A stretch of DNA of 64,000 bases from Terriglobia bacterium (GTDB lineage Bacteria > Acidobacteriota > Terriglobia > UBA7540). How positions within the stretch are numbered: position 1 is the first letter of the stretch; each line of letters starts with the position of its first letter. The position numbers and the translations under genes are program-made. The DNA is taken from the NCBI GenBank assembly GCA_030040995.1, contig JASHOS010000246.1:1-64000 (forward strand), read 5' to 3'. Under the pieces are notes generated by a model. It worked only from the letters and a program-made list of their open reading frames with translations, did not search any database and was not told the DNA's origin. Of the stretch, positions 25,400-34,859 are shown in pieces.

Positions 25400-26764
25400 C
25401 TAAATCGTTTCGAAGTAGCGCTCCATCTCCCAATCGGTCACCGCCCGCTCGAATTGCTTCATCTCCCAGTCGCGCGTCATGGAGAAGAAGCGGACGAATT
25501 CCTCACCAAACCATTCCCGGGCCGCCTGGCTCCCGCGAAAGAGCTGGTTAGCCTCCTTCAGGGAGCGCGGCAGTGGCGCGGCATCTGCCACATAAGCGTT
25601 GTCTACGGGGGAAGGAAGTTTCGTTTTGTTCCGGATGCCGTGCAGTCCCGAAGCAAGGCTGGCGGCGAGCGCAAGGTAAGGATTGGCGTCTGCGCCCGGC
25701 AGCCGATGTTCTACGCGCGTGGTCTTGGGGCCGGTGAGAATGGCGCGCAAAGCGGTGGTGCGGTTATCAATTCCCCACGTTACATTCGAGGGCGCCCAGC
25801 TCAGAGTGCCTGGCGCGGTGCGTTTGTAGGAATTGATGGTCGGCATAAACATCACCGCAAATTCCGGCATCAGCGCGAGTTGGCCGGCGAGATACCGCTG
25901 CATCAGCGGCGGCATGCCGGGTACCACCGTGCCGTTACCACGGCCAGAGAACAGATTGCTTTTTCCAAGCCGCTCCATCAAGCTTTGGTGGATGTGGCCG
26001 CTCGATCCGGGCAAATTGGCGTTCCATTTCGCCATAAAAGTGGCGATCAGCCCGCGCTTCTGCGCGACCACTTTGACGGCCACTTTGAAGAGCGCCGCGT
26101 GATCCGCCGCGCTCAGCGCATCATCAACGCGGATGGCAGTTTCGTAGACGCCGGGGCCCGTCTCGGTATGATGGCCCTCAATCTCTATCCCCATGCCGCG
26201 CGCTGAATCGAGGATCTCGTGTGCAAGATCGGAACCCACCGACGAGCGCAGTACGCTATAGCCGAACATTCCCGGGGTCAGCGGCGTCAGGCCATGGTAG
26301 TGCTTGGCGCGCACAGAGTGGGGGTCTTCGCGGAAAAACCAATACTCATACTCGATCGAGGCGCGTGGTAAATAGCCCATCGCCTCCGCCCGCTCGATGA
26401 CGCGGCGCAGCACCTGACGCGGCGCCACGGGCAGCGGCTTTCCATCGGGCCGATAGAAATCGAGGAGAAAAAACGCGGTATGGGGCTCCCACGGCAGCAA
26501 CCGGAAAGTGGAAAGATCAACCTTCGCTGGAGCGTCGGGAAATCCTGAATGCCAGCCCGTCACGCCCGCCCCGTCATAGAGTGCGTCCCCACTATCCCAG
26601 CCGAAGATCACATCGCAGAAGCTCAGACCGTTTGCCACAGCGGAGAAGAACTTCTCCAAAGAGACGTATTTACCACGCAGGATGCCATCCGTGTCAAAGC
26701 CGCCAACCTTGACTTTGTCGATTGCATTTTTCCGAAACGCCTGCTTGATTTCTTGAAGTGTCAT
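25400..26764 (-). CDS. Glutamine synthetase family protein (gamma-glutamyl-amine synthetase type)
   Basis: The product is 454 residues, GS-I sized. Signatures include EYEYWFFREDPHSV (catalytic glutamates), ETGPGVYETAIRVDDAL, NLPGSSGHIHQSL (ATP-binding), SYKRTAPGTLSWAPSNVTWG and the substrate-binding RVEHRLPGADANPYL. It lacks the strongly conserved ammonium-assimilation context and sits with an ALDH, Fe-ADH and amino-acid/polyamine permease. PuuA or GlnA-like amine gamma-glutamylation is therefore more likely than glutamine synthesis (inference). PuuB oxidase and PuuD hydrolase homologues are not in the window. Confidence 0.88.
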   Translation of the reverse strand: MTLQEIKQAFRKNAIDKVKVGGFDTDGILRGKYVSLEKFFSAVANGLSFCDVIFGWDSGDALYDGAGVTGWHSGFPDAPAKVDLSTFRLLPWEPHTAFFLLDFYRPDGKPLPVAPRQVLRRVIERAEAMGYLPRASIEYEYWFFREDPHSVRAKHYHGLTPLTPGMFGYSVLRSSVGSDLAHEILDSARGMGIEIEGHHTETGPGVYETAIRVDDALSAADHAALFKVAVKVVAQKRGLIATFMAKWNANLPGSSGHIHQSLMERLGKSNLFSGRGNGTVVPGMPPLMQRYLAGQLALMPEFAVMFMPTINSYKRTAPGTLSWAPSNVTWGIDNRTTALRAILTGPKTTRVEHRLPGADANPYLALAASLASGLHGIRNKTKLPSPVDNAYVADAAPLPRSLKEANQLFRGSQAAREWFGEEFVRFFSMTRDWEMKQFERAVTDWEMERYFETI

Positions 26765-26785
26765 GGAAAGACAGTAGTGATGAGT

Positions 26786-26892
26786 GACTGGTGGTCAGTG
26801 GTTAGTGATTCGTTGTTAGTGACTAGGCCCGGACTTCGCGCGAATTTCAGTGGCCAGGTGGAAGGCCACTAACCACTAATCACTGACCACTG
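26786..26892. repeat. Inverted repeat with GGTCAGTGGTTAGTGATT arms
   Basis: The left arm (26786-26812) reads CTGGTGGTCAGTGGTTAGTG and the right arm (26867-26892) reads CACTAACCACTAATCACTGA; they are near complements. The centre contains a second TGGCCAGGTGGAAGGCCA palindrome. It fills the gap between the glutamine-synthetase-like and ALDH genes. Confidence 0.7.
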
Positions 26893-26898
26893 CTTTTC

Positions 26899-28377
26899 TC
26901 ACTCCAGCGCAATCCATACGGACTTCACTTGCGTGTAGGAATCGAGCGCATAAGCTCCCATCTCGCGCCCAAAGCCGCTCTGTTTGGCCCCTCCAAACGG
27001 CGAGCTGCTGTCAAAGCAGTTGTAGTCGTTAATCCAAACTGATCCGGCCTTGATCTTCTGGGCCATCCGGTGCGCCAGCCGGATATCGCGGGTCCACACG
27101 GCGGAAACCAGGCCATAGACCGTGCTGTTGGCGATTGCCACCGCCTCCTCCTCATCCCGAAACTTCAAAGCAGCAAGCACCGGGCCGAAGATTTCCTCCT
27201 GTGCAATCTTCATTTGCGGTTTGACTCCGGCGAAGATTGTGGGCTTCACGTAAAAGCCTTTGGCCTTGGCGCCCTCGGTATCTCGCTCGCCCCCGCAGAC
27301 AAGTTGCGCGCCCTCTTGTTTGCCGGCTTCGATGTAACTCAGGATGCGCTCCATCTGAGCCTGGCTGATCTGTGATCCCATCTCGGTGGAGGGATCAAGC
27401 GGGTCGCCTATCTTCATGCGACTCGCCAAGTTTGCCAGCTCGCTCACGAACTTGTCGTAGATGGCCTCGTGTACGAGCAGCCGGGAACCGGCGCTGCACA
27501 CTTCGCCCTTATTGGCGTAAATCCCCCAGAAAGCTGCCTTCCTGGCCCGGTCAAGATCACTGTCAGGGAAGATAATGTTGGGAGATTTGCCGCCGAGTTC
27601 GAGGGAAAGCCGTTTCAGGTTGCTCTCCGCGGACGCCTTCAGGAGCGCCCGCGCCGTGCGGATGCTGCCTGTGAAGGCGATCTTATCCACGTCCATATGG
27701 CGGGCGAGCGCGTCGCCGGCGGCAGGCCCATACCCGGTGACTACATTCACCACGCCTTCGGGCACGCCGGCCTCAAGGCAATACCGGGCGAGCTTGAGTG
27801 TCGTGAGCGGCGTCATCTCCGACGGTTTGATCACCATGGAACAGCCCGTAGCCAGCGCCGGCGCTACTTTCCACGCGGCGAGCAGCAGCGGATAATTCCA
27901 TGCGGTGATCATGCCCACCACTCCCACCGGCTCGCGCAGCGTGTAATTAAGGTACTCGCCATCCACAGGGATGGTCTCGCCGTAAATCTTGCGCGCCCAG
28001 CCGGCGTAATAATAAAACACATCCCAGGAAGGCGGAATATCACCGCGCAGCGCTTCACGATACGTCTTGCCATTGTTGAGCGACTCGAGCATCCCCAGTT
28101 CTTCTTTGTTTTTTTCGATGAGCTCGCCAATGCGCCAGATAATTTTCTCGCGCTGGGAGACTTTCATCTTGCGCCATACGCCCGTTTCAAACGTGCGGCG
28201 CGCGGCGCCGACGGCGCGATCAACGTCGGCGGCGGCGCCGTCCGGAACCGTCGTAAGCTGCTCACCGGTGGCGGGATTCGTGACGGGAATCGTCTTCCCG
28301 GTGACCGCATCCTCTTCTTTTCCGTCAACCAGGAGTTTACCGAGTTCGAGCGGCATGGCAAGACTCACAGCTTCCAT
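26899..28377 (-). CDS. Aldehyde dehydrogenase (NAD-dependent, betaine/gamma-glutamyl-aminoaldehyde type)
   Basis: The product is about 492 residues from the ATG preceded by AAGGAAAACG; another in-frame ATG lies 15 bases upstream. The family catalytic pair is present: the glutamate in LSLELGGKSPNIIF and the cysteine in NKGEVCSAGSRLLV. MITAWNYPLLLAAWKVAPAL and GSIRTARAL mark the NAD-binding fold. The closest types are betaine-aldehyde and gamma-glutamyl-gamma-aminobutyraldehyde dehydrogenases. It lies between the permease and the glutamine-synthetase-like gene, consistent with oxidation of an aminoaldehyde. Confidence 0.93.
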   Translation of the reverse strand: MEAVSLAMPLELGKLLVDGKEEDAVTGKTIPVTNPATGEQLTTVPDGAAADVDRAVGAARRTFETGVWRKMKVSQREKIIWRIGELIEKNKEELGMLESLNNGKTYREALRGDIPPSWDVFYYYAGWARKIYGETIPVDGEYLNYTLREPVGVVGMITAWNYPLLLAAWKVAPALATGCSMVIKPSEMTPLTTLKLARYCLEAGVPEGVVNVVTGYGPAAGDALARHMDVDKIAFTGSIRTARALLKASAESNLKRLSLELGGKSPNIIFPDSDLDRARKAAFWGIYANKGEVCSAGSRLLVHEAIYDKFVSELANLASRMKIGDPLDPSTEMGSQISQAQMERILSYIEAGKQEGAQLVCGGERDTEGAKAKGFYVKPTIFAGVKPQMKIAQEEIFGPVLAALKFRDEEEAVAIANSTVYGLVSAVWTRDIRLAHRMAQKIKAGSVWINDYNCFDSSSPFGGAKQSGFGREMGAYALDSYTQVKSVWIALE

Positions 28378-28442
28378 CGTTTTCCTTTCCAAAGCCGGCT
28401 CCGCGCGGCCTCACGGGCACGACCAAAGCTGATAGAGACTCT

Positions 28443-28588
28443 GCCCTCGCCCCCTTTGGGGGAGAGGGTGGCTCGCGGCCGCCGATTTCTCCAGCCGGCG
28501 CAAGTCGGGCCTGCGCCCACCGAAGGTCGCTTACGCTCCAGAGCTTCAGCGACGGAGCGGCTCCTGCCCGCAGGCGGGTGAGGGGGTA
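28443..28588. repeat. CCCTC/GAGGG intergenic repeat with an internal insertion
   Basis: The start is CCCTCGCCCCCTTTGGGGGAGAGGG then TGGCTCGCGGCCG and TTTCTCCAGCCGGCGC, as in the copies at 2009 and 44336. The closing GCGGGTGAGGGGG is delayed by about 75 bases of other sequence holding a GCTCCAGAGCTTCAGCGACGGAGC-type hairpin. Confidence 0.65.
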
Positions 28589-28620
28589 CTCAAAAAGCTT
28601 GTGGCACAATTTTGAAGCCT

Positions 28621-28710
28621 GTCATTCTGAGCGGAGCGAAGAATCCCTGCATTTCGCTAGTGGACACCAATACAGGGATTCTTCGGTCGCTGCACTCCCT
28701 CAGAATGACA
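28621..28710. repeat. TCATTCTGAGCG inverted repeat
   Basis: The left arm GTCATTCTGAGCGGAGCGAA and GAATCCCTG pairs with CAGGGATTCTTCGGTCGCTG..CAGAATGAC. The spacer is ~23 bases. Elements of this form are widespread in soil MAGs and in Acidobacteriota (recalled knowledge). It lies after the permease gene. Confidence 0.75.
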
Positions 28711-28751
28711 TGTCTGATGGTTGCGACCGTGAGGCCGCGCTGCGATCTTAA

Positions 28752-30233
28752 TTATTGCGGCGTACTGCCTTCGTCCTCAAGTTTCCATTGGGGTTTTTGA
28801 ATCTGATGTTTGCCACTCATCAGGTGCAGCAGAAGGAGCGCGCCCATGACGCTGGCAATGCCCCAGCCTGCCCGCGCGTTGGGAGGCATCACCATAATGA
28901 CGCAAATGCCCACCGTCCATATTAGCGCCAGGACGTTGACCGTGTTGCTGGAATCGCCCAGGTTCCACGGACCTCGCTTGGAAATCCAGAGGTGCTTCTT
29001 GCGCCAGCCGAGATAGACCGGAATGATATATGAAAGGTAAAGACCCACAACGCTGATCGAGGTCACCACGGAATACGCGCCGCTATAGATCATCGCCGCA
29101 AGAGCCAGCGCGGCGGAAAGCCAGATGGCCAAAGCCGGGGTCTTATGACGCGCGCTGATGCGGCTCCAGAGCTTCGAGAACGGCATCCCGTTGTCACGCG
29201 CAAAAGCATAGAAGGAGCGCGAGACAGAAGTGCAGGCCGCGAGACCGCAGAACCACATCGCAAACACGGTGACGCCAAGCACCAAAACCCCGGCGCGGCT
29301 GCCCAGAGTCATCTGGACAATAGCGAGCACCGCAGGAATGGAATGCCCGCCGGGATCGGTTGCGCCCAGCACGCGCCCGATGTCCGGTATGGCCCAGGTC
29401 AGGGAAAGAATCAGCAGATAACCGAAAAAGCCGGAGGCGATCACGGACATCACCATGCCCCAGGGAGCGCGGTGGCGAGGGTCAATAGTTTCTTCCGCCA
29501 CGTGCGCGGAAGCGTCGAAGCCCGTGTAGGTCCATTGTGCCTGAAGCAGGCCCAGCATGAAGAGCCAGACGTAAGGACCGTGGATATGGCTGGAGGAAGA
29601 CGCGCGCATCAGGAAACGGAGCGGCTGCTTGGGGGCAAAAATCCAGAGCGCGCCAATGAGCACCGCCACGCCGGCTATATGAACGGTGACGCTCAGATCG
29701 TTGAGCCACGCAACCCATCGGGTCGAAATGTGATTGATGGCTGCTTGGGTGAGCAGCAGGAGACCGTACACAATCAACAGCGTCGAAGCCTTGGATTCAA
29801 GCCCGGCGAGGGGAACCAGAAACTGCGCGCAACCGTAGTCGATTCCAGCGATGCAGGCGACCAGGCCAACGATGTTAAGCCATGCCGTGAACCACGCCCA
29901 CGTCGGGCCTCCCAGTTCAGCCGACCAGTGATACATGCCTCCCGAAGTAGGCAAAGCCGAACAGAGCTCCGCCATGCTCAGCGCGACCAGCAGCGTGCCG
30001 GCGGTGGCCAGCGGCCAACCCAGCGTCATCTCGAGCGGTCCCCCCATGCTCAGGCCGTAGTCAAAGAGCGTGACGGCGCCGGTAAGGATAGAGATGATGG
30101 TAAAAGAAATGGCGAAGTTGGAGAAGCCGCCGAAACCCCGGAAAAACTCCTGCCTGTAACCCAGGCGCTCAAGATCCTGGGCGTCTTGCTGCGCGTGGAG
30201 ATCTTCATTGGGTAGGGGCAAAGCGATCTCCAT
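28752..30233 (-). CDS. APC-superfamily amino acid/polyamine permease
   Basis: The product is 493 residues with about 12 hydrophobic segments. The N-terminal cytoplasmic part, LGYRQEFFRGFGGFSNFAIS, and the following FTIISILTGAVTLFDYGLSM with GGP form the substrate-binding first helix of the APC fold. SGGMYHWSAELGGPTWAWFT and FTGFDASAHVAEET are further family blocks. The subgroup is that of GABA, choline and polyamine permeases. It is the first gene of a four-gene minus-strand cluster with ALDH, glutamine-synthetase-like and Fe-ADH genes, so it probably imports their amine or amino acid substrate (inference). Confidence 0.92.
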   Translation of the reverse strand: MEIALPLPNEDLHAQQDAQDLERLGYRQEFFRGFGGFSNFAISFTIISILTGAVTLFDYGLSMGGPLEMTLGWPLATAGTLLVALSMAELCSALPTSGGMYHWSAELGGPTWAWFTAWLNIVGLVACIAGIDYGCAQFLVPLAGLESKASTLLIVYGLLLLTQAAINHISTRWVAWLNDLSVTVHIAGVAVLIGALWIFAPKQPLRFLMRASSSSHIHGPYVWLFMLGLLQAQWTYTGFDASAHVAEETIDPRHRAPWGMVMSVIASGFFGYLLILSLTWAIPDIGRVLGATDPGGHSIPAVLAIVQMTLGSRAGVLVLGVTVFAMWFCGLAACTSVSRSFYAFARDNGMPFSKLWSRISARHKTPALAIWLSAALALAAMIYSGAYSVVTSISVVGLYLSYIIPVYLGWRKKHLWISKRGPWNLGDSSNTVNVLALIWTVGICVIMVMPPNARAGWGIASVMGALLLLHLMSGKHQIQKPQWKLEDEGSTPQ

Positions 30234-30295
30234 TCGACTCTTGCGGGGATCCAGGAGTTTTCTCCCCTCCGGCTTCGGGTGGGCAGTCCGTCTGG

Positions 30296-33200
30296 TTAAA
30301 ACGCCAAAGTCGCGTTAATTTGTCCTTCGCGAGCTCCGGAGAACGTGTAAAGGCCTTGAGCGGACGTAATGCAGCCGAAGCCGCACTCGCCTGTAGCGGG
30401 ACTATTCGGGTTGGCCACATTCATATCCGGGATGCCAAGATTGAGATGGTTCAGCACATTCACAAAAGACGCCCCAACCGTTAAATTGAAGCGCTCCCCG
30501 ATCTTGATGCTCCTGGAAAGCGCGGCGTCCCAATCGATAGTCCCCGGGCCTTCCAAGCTGCCGACCGAGGCGTCGCCGAAGGTCCCGATCGGGGGATTAG
30601 CGGCCGAGGTCCCCACCAGGCAATTATTGCCTGGGCAGGCGAAGCCTGAGCTCAAAAACCACTCCCCGGCGTTCTGAGCGGAAGGATAAGCCGGACCAAC
30701 CTTATTGGGAAGCATGTCGCGGCCGCCGGTGATCCCAATTCCCGTCCCGGAAGGATCGATTCCGCTAGCATATGGCGTGAGCCATGGGCCTGACTGAACT
30801 TCAAAAATGTCACTCGTTTGCCAGCCGCTGACGAGCGCATTGAGAATGCGGCTTGACGGCGCAAAATGGCGCCCGCTGCCGAAAGGAAGTTGATAGATCG
30901 CGCTGGTTTGCCAGTGGTGTTCCGGTTCGAATGTGTTGCCGTACTGGAGCCCCCGATCGTACAAATCAATCGACCTGCCGCCACACTCGTCTTCGCCGCA
31001 AAAGCCGCCGTTAGTCGTCGCTCCCAGATTATCCGCCAGGTTTCTTTGGTACATGTAGTTGCTATCCAGGGTCAGCCCTGTGGCCAGTCGGTGGTGAACG
31101 TCGAGCTCCAACGCATTGTAGTAAGCCGTCGCTCCAGGCTCATTGGTGTTTACCACGCCCCAGTTGGGAAAGGGGCGGCTGCTCAGAGGTTGATCGACGT
31201 ACGGGATCGTCGAGGGTTTCGATTGGTTCCAATTAGGCGACCAGACAAGCTGCGTCGTTTTCATCCCGATGTAAGATACACGCAGTCCCGTTCCCAAGCC
31301 CATATTGTGCTCTACGGATAGGCCCCATTGGACCGAGTATGGCTGCTTCCAATTTACCTCATCGGCCGTGCCAAAATAAGCGGTCCCGTAACTCGGAGCC
31401 CCGGCAAGCGTGGCAGCCGACTCGATGTCCGGCCAGGCAAACGCCGGGCCAGCGGGTGTGAGGGTATTGGTGTAGATATCGGTATAGGACTGCAGCGTTC
31501 CGGTCAACGCGTAAAAGATGCTGCCCAGTGACAAAGCATCATAAGCGCCAATGCTGCCGCGCACGACGGTGTTCGAGTTATGAAACGGCAGGTAAGCAAA
31601 GCCAAATCGCGGCATGAAGTTTTTTGAGGTGGTGCGAAGACCTTGAGGCAGGCCCGCCTGCGTCGCGTCGTTCACGGGCGTGCACTTGCCGCCGTTGATG
31701 CTAGTGGGATCGCTTTGGGTATATGAGAGGCCGGGCGTTGGGCAAGCATCAAACGACTCCAAAAAGGACGGCGCCAGAACATTCGCAAAGCCGTTGGGGT
31801 AGATGGCTTCGCCCGAGTTGAGTACGTGTTCATCAAAATTTCCGATGTTGCCGCCCGTATCCCAGTAACCCGGAGTGTACTCAAAGCGCAGGCCGTAATC
31901 TAACGTGAGCCGGTGGGTCACACGCCAGCTATCTTGCGCGTAAAGGGCCCATTCGGTGCTGAGGCCATTGTTGTCCGCCGTCACGTTATCCTGCTCTGAC
32001 AAGTAAGGATAGCCGAGCAGGAAATCGCCAAAATCACTTCCCGAAAACTCACCGTTAAATTCATACGTTCCGTAATTATTCGCGCCTAAAAAACCAAGCG
32101 CGGCAATATCACGAGTCAAAACCGCCTCGCCGCCGAATTTAAAAGCGTGATTTCCGCGAATCCAACTCAAGTCGTCGAGAAACTCCCATGCTCGGGACTC
32201 GGACACCTCATTCATCCGGTCCACATCCTCGCTAGTCGTCAGCCCGGTGAAATCGATCTCCGGGAGGCCATCCCACCATAAGTTGGTATTTTGGCCGACG
32301 AACCCTAGCGACTTCGTGAAGGGTAAGCCGTTGTAAGGGTCTGACTGTCCGGTGGGTTGGTCGGTCAGTCCGGCGTGGAATTCATTCAGCAGCGTTGGCT
32401 TGATCGTGTAGGTGGCCGCCAGGGTCAGCAGCCGGTTGTGTGTATAATCGTTTTCCGATGGGATGAGTACATCTTGCGGCGAAAGCTCGTTGATGTTCTC
32501 ATAGCTGAATCTGCCCCAGACGGAGAGCTTGGAGGTCAAATACTCGTCGCCGCGAATATCATAAGTACTTGAGTCGAGGTTTGCAGGGAGAGTGTTCGTG
32601 TAATTGTCGACGGTAAATGTTTTTGCGACGTTCGGCAGGGGATATAAGCTCAGGAACTTCGTCGCAATGGGGCTGATCATGCTGGCCGGAATCTGATTGT
32701 CTGGAAAGGATTGTCCATTCCAATTGTGGAGCTGCTCGCTCGCTGTGTTGCACAGCCCGGCGGCGTTAAAGCCGCTAGGGCACAAGTCGGAGAGGTTGCC
32801 GGTCCGCATCTCCTGCGTGGGCACGGTATCTTCGATCACTCCGGCGCGCGGCGAGCGAAATAGCTCGAAGTCGAAGTACCAAAATGTTTTATCCTTCCCG
32901 TTATAGATGTGAGGCAAATACACGGGCCCGCCTGCGCTCCCGCCAAAGTCATTGGCAATGACCTTGGGAACTCCCACGGAGCCCATCGGATGGGCATTGA
33001 GCGAGGTATTCTGGTCGTAGTCATAGAGTTGGCCATGAAGTGCATTGGTCCCGCTCTTTGACGTGGTGGTCACCTGAACGAGCGGACCATATTCCGCCGG
33101 CACCCCGACGCTTTGGACTTGCATCTCAGAGATCGCGTTGGCGGAGGGAAAGGCGCTCGTAAGGGGGCCATTACCCCCGTAATTCGTTGTGCTAATCCCA

Positions 33201-33790
33201 TCCACTGTGTACTGGGATTGGCTCGGCAGCGCTCCGGCGGCGGAAAAATCGCCGCTTTGATCGCTGGTGATCCCAGGAAGCACACTGAGTAGGTAATACG
33301 GACTGTTCCCGCCCGAGGAGGCGCGATAGTTGGTCGGGAGGTTCATAATATCCTGGGTGTCGAAAGTGCCGGAAACTGTCGCCGTATCGGTCGTGATGGC
33401 CCCCACTGTATTGCCCTGGACAGTTACCGACTGCGTAATCTCTCCCACGGGCAAGACGACATCCGCCCGCAACGTTTGGTGCGCCACGAGGGTGAGCCCC
33501 GCGACGAGGGTTGTTTTGAAACCCCCTTTGCTGGCTCGAACCGAGTAATGGCCCGCTTTGACATCAACCAACTCGTAATTGCCGCGGGAATTTGTGTCTA
33601 CCGTCCAGGAGGCGCCTTGATCGGTGTTGGTAATCACCACTTTCGCCCCAGGGATCACGGCCCCAGACCTATCCCTCACTGTGCCGAGGACAGTTCCCAG
33701 AATGGATTGCGCCCTCATCGCAGAGGGCAGCCCAAGAAGAACAAATCCAAGCGCCAGGCTGGCTGCAACGAAGTAAGGTCTTTTTGACAT
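30296..33790 (-). CDS. TonB-dependent receptor, Oar-like with carboxypeptidase-regulatory domain
   Basis: The product is 1164 residues. A signal peptide (to ~residue 28) is followed by a carboxypeptidase-regulatory-like beta domain at about 30-115 (GTVRDRSGAVIPGAKVVITN, then SVRASKGGFKTTL). A plug domain with SEMQVQSVGVPAEYGPLVQV follows, then a long outer-membrane barrel. The chain ends in ...INATLAF with the terminal aromatic residue expected for BamA recognition. This type is greatly expanded in Acidobacteriota and may import glycans or other large substrates. The adjacent AraC regulator could control it. Confidence 0.94.
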   Translation of the reverse strand: MSKRPYFVAASLALGFVLLGLPSAMRAQSILGTVLGTVRDRSGAVIPGAKVVITNTDQGASWTVDTNSRGNYELVDVKAGHYSVRASKGGFKTTLVAGLTLVAHQTLRADVVLPVGEITQSVTVQGNTVGAITTDTATVSGTFDTQDIMNLPTNYRASSGGNSPYYLLSVLPGITSDQSGDFSAAGALPSQSQYTVDGISTTNYGGNGPLTSAFPSANAISEMQVQSVGVPAEYGPLVQVTTTSKSGTNALHGQLYDYDQNTSLNAHPMGSVGVPKVIANDFGGSAGGPVYLPHIYNGKDKTFWYFDFELFRSPRAGVIEDTVPTQEMRTGNLSDLCPSGFNAAGLCNTASEQLHNWNGQSFPDNQIPASMISPIATKFLSLYPLPNVAKTFTVDNYTNTLPANLDSSTYDIRGDEYLTSKLSVWGRFSYENINELSPQDVLIPSENDYTHNRLLTLAATYTIKPTLLNEFHAGLTDQPTGQSDPYNGLPFTKSLGFVGQNTNLWWDGLPEIDFTGLTTSEDVDRMNEVSESRAWEFLDDLSWIRGNHAFKFGGEAVLTRDIAALGFLGANNYGTYEFNGEFSGSDFGDFLLGYPYLSEQDNVTADNNGLSTEWALYAQDSWRVTHRLTLDYGLRFEYTPGYWDTGGNIGNFDEHVLNSGEAIYPNGFANVLAPSFLESFDACPTPGLSYTQSDPTSINGGKCTPVNDATQAGLPQGLRTTSKNFMPRFGFAYLPFHNSNTVVRGSIGAYDALSLGSIFYALTGTLQSYTDIYTNTLTPAGPAFAWPDIESAATLAGAPSYGTAYFGTADEVNWKQPYSVQWGLSVEHNMGLGTGLRVSYIGMKTTQLVWSPNWNQSKPSTIPYVDQPLSSRPFPNWGVVNTNEPGATAYYNALELDVHHRLATGLTLDSNYMYQRNLADNLGATTNGGFCGEDECGGRSIDLYDRGLQYGNTFEPEHHWQTSAIYQLPFGSGRHFAPSSRILNALVSGWQTSDIFEVQSGPWLTPYASGIDPSGTGIGITGGRDMLPNKVGPAYPSAQNAGEWFLSSGFACPGNNCLVGTSAANPPIGTFGDASVGSLEGPGTIDWDAALSRSIKIGERFNLTVGASFVNVLNHLNLGIPDMNVANPNSPATGECGFGCITSAQGLYTFSGAREGQINATLAF

Positions 33791-33918
33791 GATCCTGCTC
33801 CTCTCTTCTCCTGTAAATTAAATAGTCCAAGCCTGACAGTCACTGATTACAGGATCATGACACTGTTATTACAAGACGCCACGGATGTCTTGTGTGGATT
33901 TAGCAAATTTGGCGGAAA

Positions 33919-34740
33919 TTAGCGGGAACTTTTCAATTGCCGGTATTCCGACGGCGTCAGGCCAGTGCTACTCTTGAAGGTTTTCGAAAACTGGCTTTGG
34001 TCGGCGAAGCCCGCCGCCAACGCGATCTCGGCCAGCGGATTCCTCCCGTGGGAAAGCATCCGGCACGCCCTCTCAATTCTCAACTGCCGCACCTGTTGCC
34101 CAATCGTGCGGCCAGTGTGGCGCTGGAATTCGCGCGCGAGGTGCACGGGATGAACCCCGGCGGCGCGGGCGACTTCAGTGAGCGTCAGACGTTCCGTAAA
34201 GCGGTCCCGAATCAATTCTTCAGCGTCTTGCAGCCATTGCGGAGGGCGCCCAAACTGGCGCTTAAGGTTCTGCCGCAGAATTTCCGCCATCAGTTGCACC
34301 GCGAGCCCCTCGATCGCTAGCGGCGAGACTTCGTCCATGACGCGAAACTCACGATAGAGCGTGGTTGCGAGCCATCCCGGCTTTCCGCCGTTCACATCCA
34401 CCGCCTGGTCTGCCTGGGGACTGCGCTCGCTCAGATTTTCGAGGCGCCAGGGGGCCATCTCGATATTGAGCTCGCGTGCTCCGTACGCCTGGAACTGGTC
34501 CGAATGAACTTCTCCGGCAGGGTGGTACATTACCGTCCACGGTTTTGCGGATCTGACTTTACCATCGCAAACCTGCGTGGCGTTGCCGTCCAAAATCACT
34601 CCGATATACGCATACTCGTGGGAATGCTGTGGGTTCGTCAGGTTCGGTCCGTAGGTAACTTCGGTAAGCCGCAGGCCGGCGCACTCCATGCGTCTGAGAA
34701 CCCTTCCGTGGAAGGAACTCTTGTTGAGTTGAGCGCCCAT
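33919..34740 (-). CDS. AraC-family transcriptional regulator
   Basis: The product is 273 residues. The N-terminal half looks like a cupin sensor domain (NPQHSHEYAYIGVILDGNAT, AGEVHSDQF). The C-terminal ~100 residues hold two helix-turn-helix units: LTEVARAAGVHPVHLAREFQ and NPLAEIALAAGFADQSQFSK, with GLTPSEYRQL at the end. It lies upstream of, and co-directional with, the TonB receptor, with a 128-base gap. It may regulate that receptor in response to a small ligand (inference). Confidence 0.92.
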   Translation of the reverse strand: MGAQLNKSSFHGRVLRRMECAGLRLTEVTYGPNLTNPQHSHEYAYIGVILDGNATQVCDGKVRSAKPWTVMYHPAGEVHSDQFQAYGARELNIEMAPWRLENLSERSPQADQAVDVNGGKPGWLATTLYREFRVMDEVSPLAIEGLAVQLMAEILRQNLKRQFGRPPQWLQDAEELIRDRFTERLTLTEVARAAGVHPVHLAREFQRHTGRTIGQQVRQLRIERACRMLSHGRNPLAEIALAAGFADQSQFSKTFKSSTGLTPSEYRQLKSSR

Positions 34741-34859
34741 TTCCTCGCCGTGCCCGGAAAACCTGTTGCGCTAAGCTCGTATGGGGTCATGAATCGCTAC
34801 GCTTCGCAAGCTCTCAGCGCGCTCTCGCGTAAAAGAATCACACAGGGTGGCGACAAAGT

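Noticed and set aside
27469-28581. 370-residue plus-strand frame
   Set aside because: Antisense to the well-supported aldehyde dehydrogenase; arginine-rich, no family features.
29145-30215. 356-residue plus-strand frame
   Set aside because: Antisense to the APC permease; very Arg/His-rich composition typical of a high-GC shadow.
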